Assembly (NCBI GenBank): GCA_030038695.1
Contig: JASHSN010000502.1
Location: forward strand, 1-9,051
Direction: 5' to 3'
From: Nitrososphaeraceae archaeon
Lineage (GTDB): Archaea; Thermoproteota; Nitrososphaeria; Nitrososphaerales; Nitrososphaeraceae
DNA: 9,051 nt
Shown piece after piece: positions 1 to 6,360 of this stretch. The translations under genes and the position numbers were made by a program. Each line of letters begins with the position of its first letter. Position 1 is the first letter of the stretch. The notes beneath the pieces are model-generated. The model searched no databases and was not told the origin of the DNA. It was given only the letters and a program-made list of their open reading frames with translations.

Positions 1-2
1 TG

Positions 3-437
3 GCATTAGAAGCTGTTGTTAGAGAAAAAAATGCAGAAGACGATAATGTTGTTATCAAAAAGTCATCGTTGATATACGTTCCCAAGTGGTCAATCAATAT
101 TAGGTCAAAGGAGGCACACTATAGAAGAGAGATTCTGCCTGCTTCTGAAAAAGTAATTATCGATGATATAATGTTCTGTCCAAAGGAATTTTATGAAAAG
201 AGATCTTCAAATAAGAAAACGTATGCTGTATGTGAAGTATGCGGTTGCGCGTATTGCTATAACCATATTTCACTTATGAATGACTCTTATTATTGTGAAA
301 GGCACACACAACGATGGACTGCCAAGGGAATAGCCTCCAGACGTAAACAGTCTCCAAAAGATACAGACATAGGTATTTCAGATATAGAAAATAGTGTCGG
401 TCATTCGATCGACAAAGCACTAGAAAAACATCTCTGA
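3..437 (+). CDS. C-terminal part of an unrecognised protein with a treble-clef-like zinc site (partial, cut by window edge)
   Basis: The reading frame is open from base 3 to the TGA at 435-437. It has no in-frame ATG before the conserved-looking part, so this is the tail of a longer gene that starts outside the window; a TTG at 69 is possible as a start but unconvincing. I do not recognise the family. The visible part holds a hydrophobic/basic segment (YVPKWSINI, then HYRREILPAS), a strand-like segment ending in a Cys (VIIDDIMFCPK), and a Cys/His cluster, CEVCGCAYC, followed by CERH about 20 residues later. That spacing fits a treble-clef or ribbon zinc site. The last 35 residues are polar and probably disordered. 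The following gene region is decayed, so no operon partner is visible downstream. Confidence is high that it is coding and low for any function. Confidence 0.75.
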   Translation, partial: ALEAVVREKNAEDDNVVIKKSSLIYVPKWSINIRSKEAHYRREILPASEKVIIDDIMFCPKEFYEKRSSNKKTYAVCEVCGCAYCYNHISLMNDSYYCERHTQRWTAKGIASRRKQSPKDTDIGISDIENSVGHSIDKALEKHL

Positions 438-1182
438 TATTAAGTTTATTAAAGAACAGCGCACATAGTCCTTGTTACCAAGGTTGTATTCTAACCAATT
501 CGTCCGTACGTGATATATCAAGCAAAGCATTAGTCATCATCGTAACTATTGTGAAGTTGATATCTTATTTAGCCTCTACTAATTCCGTCTTGTTTACCAT
601 TTACATCCTCTCATGAATCAATTGGAATGAATACTCGAAGCCTGAATATATTTTGTATTTGTTTCTAGTGATATTGAAGGAGATTAACTTTAGCTAACAC
701 AACTCCTGGGAACTTTTGACATAAGAAAATCATATTTTTGCACACACAGTTGTATTATGTGTTGCTCTGCCATTTTTTTTATGATACCGATTCTACTAGT
801 AGGATTTTGGATGTTTTAGATCAAGATAATTTCAATATCTCGATGAGAAAGGACTTGGCTGTAATTGGAAATATGTAGTGATGCTCCTGTTGTCCAAAGT
901 AGGAAAAGTCTCGATAAGTATTAACAATGTGAATGAATCATCATGATGGGAAAGGATTTAGTAATGTCTCTCTTGAAGTCCGCCTTATTGTGATTCGTTT
1001 AATCCATGACTAGGCAGACGACAATGATGGATAAATAGAGTCGGGCAAACCAATAGTGAATTTGTCATCCTCACTGATGATTATGCGAAGGTTTTCAAGA
1101 AAACATAGTAAGTAATAAGTACCACTTGTTAGAAAGTTATATTTGGCTCACAAATTTATCAAAAGTATGATGGCTAAGGTCT
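438..1182. other. Gene-poor decayed stretch
   Basis: I see no convincing gene, RNA or repeat here. All frames are broken by frequent stops. A short open run on the + strand around 770-870 and another near 1040-1110 look peptide-like, but neither has a start signal nor a match that I can defend. Because CHAT relics lie immediately to the right, I read this as degraded accessory DNA rather than a regulatory region. Confidence 0.5.
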
Positions 1183-1303
1183 GTAGGCGATGACTGCATT
1201 GATATTTACGCAGGAGCTATAGAATGAAATATCTAGAGGGATAACAATAGGAGAAGCAGTAAGGATTGCAAAAAAATCTATGGACAACCCAATATGGAAA
1301 TAG
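1183..1303 (+). pseudogene. Possible relic of a CHAT-protease C-terminus
   Basis: Two neighbouring + frames read VGDDCIDIYAGAIE and then RGITIGEAVRIAKKS. They resemble the region after the catalytic Cys in CHAT proteases; the intact protease in this window has VTDEVAIEFAKAFY followed by NGYSLGESVKMSRQY there. The two pieces lie in different frames and are interrupted by stops, so at least one frameshift and several nonsense changes are needed, and a TAG at 1301-1303 ends the readable part. The orientation is opposite to the clearer CHAT relic at 1510-1773, so the two are either separate lost genes or one gene broken by an inversion. The similarity is short; chance or another family remains possible. 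Confidence 0.35.
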
Positions 1304-1509
1304 CGCTTACTAAACGAGATAAATATTGTGCTTGATTGGGAAGATGGAGGATAGAGCATTTATAATATTAGCAAATTCATGAATGTGTAGGATCATTTCG
1401 AACCAAACACAACTGACAACAGTTCGTTAGGTTGTGCATATAATTGAACAGGCAAGCCACGATGGGTCTCATGACTTGCGATATTTTATTAGTGCAGCAC
1501 CGACCAGTT

Positions 1510-1773
1510 CATAGACTTGCCACTGATGTCCTCAACCCTTATCTCCTGTCCATTATCAAGTACTAAACTTGACAGTAGAGGGTCAGCATTTGAACTCTTT
1601 CCATGAGTAGAAAAGTGGATTAAGTCATATTCACCTGTCTGCTATGTAGACATAACTTCGTCAACACTCGAGTCAGTAGATATATCAAGTTCATTGGCCT
1701 TACCAAACTGTTTAATCCAATCGTGTTCATGCAGTGCGCTCTTTAGGTTAGTATCAGAAGGAACAATAACTTT
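1510..1773 (-). pseudogene. Truncated CHAT (caspase-like) protease relic
   Basis: One - strand frame of 88 codons aligns along its whole length with the CHAT domain of the intact protease at 3692-5578. It runs from KVIVPSDT (intact: KVVVPADT), through ISTDSS and DLIHFSTHG (intact: DLIHFCTHG), to EDISGK (intact: PIDISGE). By hand I count roughly 40 identical residues. It keeps the catalytic-histidine motif HFSTHG but carries an in-frame TAG after VMST, has a stop just before its first aligned codon, and loses similarity before the catalytic-cysteine motif NACESG. It therefore lacks both ends and cannot be an active protease. It lies 62 bases beyond the stop of the gasdermin gene on the same strand, the position where bacterial gasdermin operons carry their activating protease. 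It is more likely the remains of that partner than an unrelated insertion. Confidence 0.8.
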
Positions 1774-1835
1774 TCACTTTATTTATTGGGAAGGATCCAC
1801 TTGAATAGAATAGAAACTCTATTTTGTACCATTCT

Positions 1836-2681
1836 TTAATTTTTAGCAATATCGAAAAAAATATCTCCCTCCTTAGGATCTCCGATAAATGAAGGCTTCA
1901 ATACTTCTCGGGTATGGACCTTATCTTCTCCTCTTATTTTGAAGACTTCCTCTGCCATTTTCATTCTAAAACGTTTAGTAGTCTTATTATATTCTAATTC
2001 GAACAGCTCAACTCCAAATACGAGTCTCTTTTTGTCAGTAAAAGTAATTTTTCCTTCTTCGGATTTTTGGATTGACACATCAGATGAGAAATTTGATATA
2101 CCTGCTGCTCGCGCGTTAACCTCTAGTATCTTTTGATTGTTGCCTTCTACAATTACGCTTATTGAAGGACTCTTAGCTAGGCCTGTAGCTATATAGTATC
2201 GTCGTCCCTCTTCAGTAGATAAATTGCTATCTTCCCTTACATGATATCGACCTAATTCGCTCCTAAGTAGTTCAGGTTGTATGCTGTCACGAGTGGTATC
2301 GGCAAAATTAAATCTTATTTTTCTTGCACCCTTTTCCTCAAAATGTGTGCGTATATTTGTTCCAAGGCGGCCGATACTTAGTATATTAAGAAATCCCTCT
2401 AAAAAGTCAAGTCCTATGCTAGCATCTATTTCATTAGAAGTAATACCGGAAATATTATTGCCAAAGGTTTCATCGATCGTTGGGGGAGGCAACTCAAAAT
2501 GTGGTTCAAGAAAAGATGATATATGACTTGGAAATGATAAGCGTTTAGTGTCTCCTTCACGAATATAAACATCTCCCAAAGATGACTTTTCTCTTGGTAC
2601 TGATAGTAGGTTTAGTTGGTAGTGATCCATAATGTGTTTTAAGAATGGATCATCTTTTTTGAAAGGATTCTTAAACAACAA
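1836..2681 (-). CDS. Gasdermin-like pore-forming protein (bacterial-type gasdermin, bGSDM-like)
   Basis: This 281-residue protein has the length and landmarks of bacterial gasdermins: a DPF start segment (residues 11-13), LLSVPR (25-30, cf. the NLLxLPR pattern), a Pro-rich ELPPPTI (63-69), NNISG (75-79), a hydrophobic stretch with GLDFLEGFLNIL (90-101), the strand RKIRFNF (120-126), and RLVFGVELFELEY (219-231, cf. PLVFGxxxxxLxY). Known family members are held inactive by a short C-terminal peptide. When a neighbouring protease cuts it off, they form large membrane pores and kill the cell. Here about 39 residues follow the LVFG strand and end in an amphipathic IGDPKEGDIFFDIAKN, a candidate inhibitory tail. 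The start is TTG (2679-2681): a purine-rich GAGGAGAG lies about six bases before it and an in-frame TAA directly precedes it. The protein has no cysteine, so the N-terminal palmitoylation site of some bacterial members is missing. A CHAT relic follows on the same strand. Family assignment rests on recall of motifs, not a search. Confidence 0.82.
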   Translation of the reverse strand: MLFKNPFKKDDPFLKHIMDHYQLNLLSVPREKSSLGDVYIREGDTKRLSFPSHISSFLEPHFELPPPTIDETFGNNISGITSNEIDASIGLDFLEGFLNILSIGRLGTNIRTHFEEKGARKIRFNFADTTRDSIQPELLRSELGRYHVREDSNLSTEEGRRYYIATGLAKSPSISVIVEGNNQKILEVNARAAGISNFSSDVSIQKSEEGKITFTDKKRLVFGVELFELEYNKTTKRFRMKMAEEVFKIRGEDKVHTREVLKPSFIGDPKEGDIFFDIAKN

Positions 2682-3079
2682 TTATTTCTCTCCTCATCAC
2701 TTATAGTGTTAGTTACATAGTTGGTTGTCCATAAAATTCATAGACAAGTCGTGAAGGATTACCAAATCTTTTGCAATTTTTTCTTGCTACTAAATCTCTT
2801 GAAATCGTTATGCCCTTCGATAGTTGAGCGTACAATTCCATTCTCCAAATACTGGAGTATTCCATTGATTAATAAGATTTACTCAGATATTGTCATTTTG
2901 TCTTATCTGTATGGCATACAGTAGTTTCTGAGATTTGTGTGTTTACAGAAGTAATATACGGTAGCAGAGAGTAGATTTCTTGATAGATATTTTTAGTAAA
3001 AGAATTCGTAAAGGTTGCTGATACAGCTATTGGATAAGATGTTCAGACAGAGTAAAATTCATTATTTACTCGCCATTAC
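2682..3079. other. Intergenic stretch without a convincing gene
   Basis: This 398-base gap separates two genes read on the - strand. A 67-codon + frame (2721-2924) contains a segment, IPLINKIYSDIVILSYLYGIQ without its last residue, that faintly recalls the N-terminal part of some transposases. It has no Shine-Dalgarno site and runs into stops, so I do not call it a gene. Near 2685-2695 lies the purine-rich ribosome binding site of the gasdermin gene (read on the - strand). The gap is wide enough for the gasdermin gene to have its own promoter, but I see no strong TATA box. Confidence 0.45.
2685..2695 (-). promoter_or_regulatory. Ribosome binding site deciding the TTG start of the gasdermin gene
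   Basis: On the - strand the bases before the TTG-TTG start read GATGAGGAGAGAAATAA. The GGAG core pairs with the usual anti-Shine-Dalgarno sequence at a normal distance. The first in-frame ATG is codon 18 and would remove the conserved DPF segment, so the TTG start is preferred. A rare start codon could keep the level of a toxic pore protein low. Confidence 0.55.
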
Positions 3080-3613
3080 TTAACCTTGTATTCTGAATTC
3101 TTTAAGTATATACTCAAGGTTTTCTATTCCTATCAACTTGGAGAATGGACGGAGCACCGACGAATCTGATAGGAACTTCACCGTTACCGGAGAAATGTCA
3201 GCGACTAGTTCAAGCACTCGCATAAGCATTGTCATTATATGCCTAGTTATTTTCCTAGTTTCTTTTTGATTAATTCGAGATTCTGTGTCATAATCTATGT
3301 GAGTCATTTCCGCAGCCATTTCATCAAGAGAGGAATTCAATCTTAATATACGTGATTGATTTACGACTGTTAGTTGCTTTTCAATATCTGCATTGATTCT
3401 ATCACAAATAGCTTTTAATGCATCGGCATATGCTGACGGGATTTTTTTAAAAACTTCCTCGTCAACCGCCACGTTTCTGCTAGAAGAACCATAATTATCT
3501 CCGGTCGCAATATTAGATCCTATTATATTTCCGCTGCCGCTAACTCCTACTCCTATGACATCACCGCCCGCTCTGCCAATGTGTATTGCACCTTTATCTT
3601 CCTTCTCTTCCAT
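3080..3613 (-). CDS. Small protein with GDVIGxGxSGxGN motif and helical C-terminal domain; candidate signalling adaptor
   Basis: This is a 177-residue protein with no catalytic motif that I can see. Residues 10-35 are glycine- and isoleucine-rich: IHIG, then GGDVIGVGVSGSGNIIG, then SNIATGDNYG. Residues 50-177 look all-helical (EEVFKKIPSAYADALKAICD, then long charged helices), with a PVTVKFLSDSSVLRPFSKLIG segment near the end. The same glycine motif recurs in the TPR protein at 6394-7398. Glycine/Asn strand motifs of this kind sit at the N-termini of adaptor and receptor proteins in prokaryotic conflict systems, where some act as homotypic or amyloid-like interaction elements; IHIG also resembles the RHIM core. 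That role is inference here. The gene is divergent from the CHAT protease gene across 78 bases and on the same strand as the gasdermin gene, 398 bases upstream of it. ATG at 3611-3613 follows a TATA-like box by a typical distance, giving a very short leader. Confidence 0.75.
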   Translation of the reverse strand: MEEKEDKGAIHIGRAGGDVIGVGVSGSGNIIGSNIATGDNYGSSSRNVAVDEEVFKKIPSAYADALKAICDRINADIEKQLTVVNQSRILRLNSSLDEMAAEMTHIDYDTESRINQKETRKITRHIMTMLMRVLELVADISPVTVKFLSDSSVLRPFSKLIGIENLEYILKEFRIQG

Positions 3614-3637
3614 TAATAATACTATAACTATCTGTTT

Positions 3638-3656
3638 CTTTATATTTATAATTATT
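3638..3656. promoter_or_regulatory. Shared A/T-rich box in the divergent promoter region
   Basis: The 78-base gap between the divergent adaptor and CHAT genes has one strong A/T block, TTATATTTATAATTATT. Read leftward it gives TTATAAATATAA about 30 bases before the adaptor ATG. Read rightward it gives TATATTTATAATTA about 40 bases before the protease ATG. Archaeal TATA boxes lie near -26, so both genes could start from it, with leaders of roughly 5-10 and 20-25 bases. This would couple expression of the two genes. No clear Shine-Dalgarno site precedes either ATG. Confidence 0.5.
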
Positions 3657-3691
3657 CAACGATCATACAATCATAGGGTAGCGATACGAAA

Positions 3692-5578
3692 ATGCCCTTA
3701 GAGTTAAAATACTGGTTACTATTTACCTCTATAAAAGAATTGCAAACGTGCATCTATGGAAGCGAGAAGAAGATTAATTATTATGATTACGGTAGGAAAA
3801 AATACAGTCAATATCAATGCACTCTGGATAAGGTTCTAGGTTCCGAATATTGTAAGTTTCATTGGAGAGATTATGCTAAGATGAATATATATGATATTAT
3901 TAATTCTTTTTACTCTTTACTAGATGCAACTAAAAAGGAAAATGCTCCTTTATTATGTATAGGATTCAACTTAGTAGGGGAAATCATTATTTTCGAAAGA
4001 AGATTCGATAATGATTTATATTTTAATTATGCCACATTTGGTGGACCAGTCTCGTTTCTTAACTCTAGATTTATGAACACAAGCTTTTCTGGGGCAAAAT
4101 TTAGTTGGAGAGCAGACTTTACAAATACGCGTTTTGACGGCTTAACTGATTTTAAAAAGGTGTTGTTCAAAGGAGAGACAGACTTTACAAATACGCGTTT
4201 TGACGGCTTAACTGATTTTTCCAACGCTACTTTCATCAATAATGTTAAATTTACAGATGTTAAATTTACGAAAGAAACTGATTTTTCCAACGCTACTTTC
4301 ATCAATAATGTTAAATTTGTAAATATGAATTTCGAAGATGTCGCACGTTTCGCTAATTCGGTGTTTAGGGGAAGTGCTCATTTCATAGCAGGAAACTTTG
4401 AGGGTGTGGCAGACTTTACAAATACATGGTTCGAAGAAAGTGCGTATCTTGACGTCGTAAACTTCAGCAAGTTAGCAGACTTTACGAGTACTAGAGATAT
4501 TTATACAGAATATAGTAAGCAATTAACATTAAAAAGCTTACCCAACAAAGCCGATGTTCTGATTATAATAAAGAGAAATGGACAGGAGTACGAGATGATG
4601 CTCGACTCAAAGGGAACAAGTTATGAAAAAATGGGTGGATTTAAGTTTGAAGGAGATCCAGAAGAAAAGTTTCGTGTTTTGTTTAAAGACATTCAGGATC
4701 ATACGAACGATATAAATGAAGCCGTTCAGCGTAACGGTGAATATCTATATGACATTCTATTTACTGAAAGCCTCAAGGATAAATACTGGAAAATCAGGGA
4801 TGAAATAACAAGTATTCAGATTCTTTCTGAGGAACCATGGATCCCCTGGGAAATCGTAAAACCGTATCGGAAATTAGATAATGGCGAAGTGGAGTCTGAC
4901 ACTTTTATATGTGAGCGTTTTGCCATGTCTAGATGGATCACTGGAAGGGAGAGGCAAATAAAGGATCGTCTAGAGGACGTAAAAGTAGTAGTGCCTGCAG
5001 ATACAAAATTAAGATTCTCTTTGGAAGAACGGAAATGGATTGAGGATAAGGGAAGAGAAATTGGATTTCGTGTGTCCACTGATTCCAGCGAAGAAGAGTT
5101 CAAGTATACCTTAAAGAATGGAAAGTCTGATTTAATTCATTTTTGTACTCATGGACGGCTAGAAGCAGATCCTCTCTATTCAATCATTGAGCTCGAGAGT
5201 AACGGAAAAATAAGACCAATCGATATCAGCGGCGAAGCTACAAGATTCGGTAATGCTCATCCTCTAGTTTTTATGAATGCATGCGAAAGCGGTGCTCAGC
5301 AGATCTTTCTTACTGGAATACAAAGCTGGGTCATGCGAATGATAGGAGCAGGAGTCTCTGCTTTTGTCGGCACGCTTTGGTCAGTAACTGATGAAGTCGC
5401 TATCGAATTCGCCAAAGCATTCTATTCTAATTTATTAAATGGGTACTCACTAGGGGAGTCCGTTAAAATGAGTCGCCAGTATTGTCGTAAATTACCTAAT
5501 GCGCCTGATGCATCCTGGCTTGCATATGTACTTTATGGGGAACCGAATGCGACAATTACGCTTGGAAAGAGTAATTAA
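3692..5578 (+). CDS. Pentapeptide-repeat/CHAT-domain protease (caspase-like), 628 residues
   Basis: Three parts are visible. Residues 1-95 carry C20, C43, C54 and H57 (the latter as YCKFH), a likely zinc site like that at the start of archaeal pentapeptide proteins, followed by PLLCIGFNL. Residues about 101-266 are pentapeptide repeats with Phe every 5 or 6 residues, alternating regularly (FTNTRF, FDGLTDF), which should fold as a right-handed quadrilateral helix. Residues about 335-622 are a CHAT domain, a caspase-fold cysteine protease: LIHFCTHG supplies the catalytic His487 and FMNACESG the catalytic Cys531, with the later GVSAFVGTLWSVTDE, GYSLGESV and YVLYGEP landmarks intact. CHAT proteases act in bacterial death and CRISPR-linked defence and cleave gasdermins in known systems. 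The repeats probably sense or bind a partner, while the CHAT domain cuts. It is divergent from the adaptor gene and about 1 kb from the gasdermin gene, so gasdermin is a plausible substrate but unproven. The ATG at 3692 fits the divergent promoter. Confidence 0.9.
   Translation: MPLELKYWLLFTSIKELQTCIYGSEKKINYYDYGRKKYSQYQCTLDKVLGSEYCKFHWRDYAKMNIYDIINSFYSLLDATKKENAPLLCIGFNLVGEIIIFERRFDNDLYFNYATFGGPVSFLNSRFMNTSFSGAKFSWRADFTNTRFDGLTDFKKVLFKGETDFTNTRFDGLTDFSNATFINNVKFTDVKFTKETDFSNATFINNVKFVNMNFEDVARFANSVFRGSAHFIAGNFEGVADFTNTWFEESAYLDVVNFSKLADFTSTRDIYTEYSKQLTLKSLPNKADVLIIIKRNGQEYEMMLDSKGTSYEKMGGFKFEGDPEEKFRVLFKDIQDHTNDINEAVQRNGEYLYDILFTESLKDKYWKIRDEITSIQILSEEPWIPWEIVKPYRKLDNGEVESDTFICERFAMSRWITGRERQIKDRLEDVKVVVPADTKLRFSLEERKWIEDKGREIGFRVSTDSSEEEFKYTLKNGKSDLIHFCTHGRLEADPLYSIIELESNGKIRPIDISGEATRFGNAHPLVFMNACESGAQQIFLTGIQSWVMRMIGAGVSAFVGTLWSVTDEVAIEFAKAFYSNLLNGYSLGESVKMSRQYCRKLPNAPDASWLAYVLYGEPNATITLGKSN
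4113..4318 (+). repeat. 66-base tandem repeats inside the pentapeptide region
   Basis: Two pairs of exact copies share the same 66-base period. Bases 4113-4153 recur at 4179-4219 (41 bases), and 4210-4252 recur at 4276-4318 (43 bases). The period equals 22 codons, which is two 11-residue (5+6) pentapeptide units. Exact identity including silent positions indicates recent duplication or gene conversion. Shorter echoes (CAGACTTTACAAATAC) occur near 4410. Confidence 0.9.
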
Positions 5579-5782
5579 CAGGGAAAAGTAGAAGCGTATA
5601 ACAAGATAGTCATAGCTGAATTTCTACAAATAGAAGAATTGAAAGATGAAAAAGATGGGGCAGAGAAATACGAATCATTTGTCAATTCATATAACTATGA
5701 AAGAGAACACGGTGGAATAAATGGAATGACACCAGCAGAGAAGTTCATGAAATGTTTAAAACAACCGCTATTGATACACTAA
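5579..5782 (+). mobile_element. C-terminal fragment of an IS481-like/integrase-core transposase
   Basis: Directly after the CHAT stop codon the same frame stays open for 67 codons to a TAA at 5780-5782. It reads GKVEAYNKIVIAEFLQ, then FVNSYNYEREHGGINGMTPAEKF. This is the typical end of the DDE integrase core of IS481-type transposases (GKvExfnkt..., YNxeRpHxGixgxTPxExF), including the last helix around the catalytic Glu. The N-terminal two thirds and the catalytic Asp residues are absent, so it is a dead remnant without its own start. Its junction with the protease stop suggests that a deletion or insertion event brought the two together. It marks the right border of the defence-like cluster as a site of past mobile-element activity. 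Confidence 0.75.
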
Positions 5783-5799
5783 AACAAGACAAAAAGTGT

Positions 5800-5836
5800 C
5801 AGGCATGTTGGTACATGATTTTGTCAACCATGTCTG
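5800..5836. repeat. Imperfect inverted repeat, possible terminal repeat of the decayed element
   Basis: CAGGCATGTTG (5800-5810) faces CAACCATGTCTG (5825-5836); these are reverse complements apart from one mismatch and one extra base. It begins 18 bases after the transposase fragment's stop, where an insertion-sequence end would be expected. It could equally be an unrelated hairpin. Confidence 0.35.
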
Positions 5837-6283
5837 GAAATACAACAATTAGTCTATGCAGGCTAAGTCAGAACTAATGTATCTACGAGAAACTTATTGT
5901 AACTTGTTGTAGGTACTTTCATAGTATTCCCTACACCATAAACAGGTCAAAGAAGACTTTGAATTGAAAATTTGCCATGGCATTACCTATATTGGCAACA
6001 GCTGTTAGTGGAGACAAAAAGTTGGCTAAAGTAGCTTCGATTCACATCTTTTGAAAATGTGATTGTTTGAGTTACCACAATTATAGCCAATCCAAATTAT
6101 TACGCGCTTGATTGAGCTGCAATCACCAATTCTTGAACATCCCCCCATTTTTTACGGGGCTAACGTACTATGATACTATGATTCATTGATGATTAAAACC
6201 CTTTCGAATTCATACCGCTGGAATGGATTTGACATAAGTACATGAATTTATACGGAACTGTAAACATACACTTGGTGTCGCCG
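5837..6283. other. Gene-poor stretch between the transposase fragment and the TPR gene
   Basis: No frame here supports a gene. A 26-codon ATG run near 5979 lacks any signal and is not called. Small structures seen are a C-run/G-run pair (6141-6159, CCCCCCATTTTTTACGGGG), which could form a weak hairpin, and a short direct repeat ACTATGAT at 6167-6181. No transposase frame continues beyond 5782. Confidence 0.4.
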
Positions 6284-6300
6284 TTGACTTTCAAAGTCAA
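6284..6300. promoter_or_regulatory. 17-base perfect palindrome upstream of the TPR gene
   Basis: TTGACTTTCAAAGTCAA is a perfect inverted repeat of 8-base arms around one central base. It lies about 94 bases before the ATG of the zinc-ribbon/TPR gene, upstream of its TATA-like box. This size and symmetry suit an operator for a dimeric winged-helix or helix-turn-helix regulator. No second copy was noticed in the window, so the role is a guess. Confidence 0.4.
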
Positions 6301-6360
6301 AAAGAATAGATACCTTGCAGGCAATGAAAAAGAGCAATCAACAATGAAAGTTAACAAAAA

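Noticed and set aside
940..1165. A + frame reading SEFVILTDDYAK, reminiscent of a TIR-domain segment
   Set aside because: The stretch is only about a dozen convincing residues, the flanks are full of stops in all frames, and no catalytic TIR motif can be placed without several arbitrary frameshifts.
1174..1359. 61-codon - strand frame
   Set aside because: Hydrophobic, Ser/Ile-rich composition with no start signal; it is antisense to the + strand CHAT-like relic and looks like its shadow.
1939..2526. Two + frames of 65 and 81 codons
   Set aside because: Both are antisense to the gasdermin gene, which has far better protein-like composition and a ribosome binding site.
2721..2924. 67-codon + frame with a possible transposase-like segment (YSDIVILSYLYGI)
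   Set aside because: There is no ribosome site, the similarity is vague, and the frame ends abruptly with no matching downstream transposase part.
4027..5103. Two - frames within the CHAT gene
   Set aside because: They mirror the pentapeptide repeats and the pre-catalytic CHAT region and have no independent start signals.
6141..6159. C-run/G-run hairpin as a terminator
   Set aside because: The stem is only four or five pairs, no T-run follows, and no gene ends nearby.
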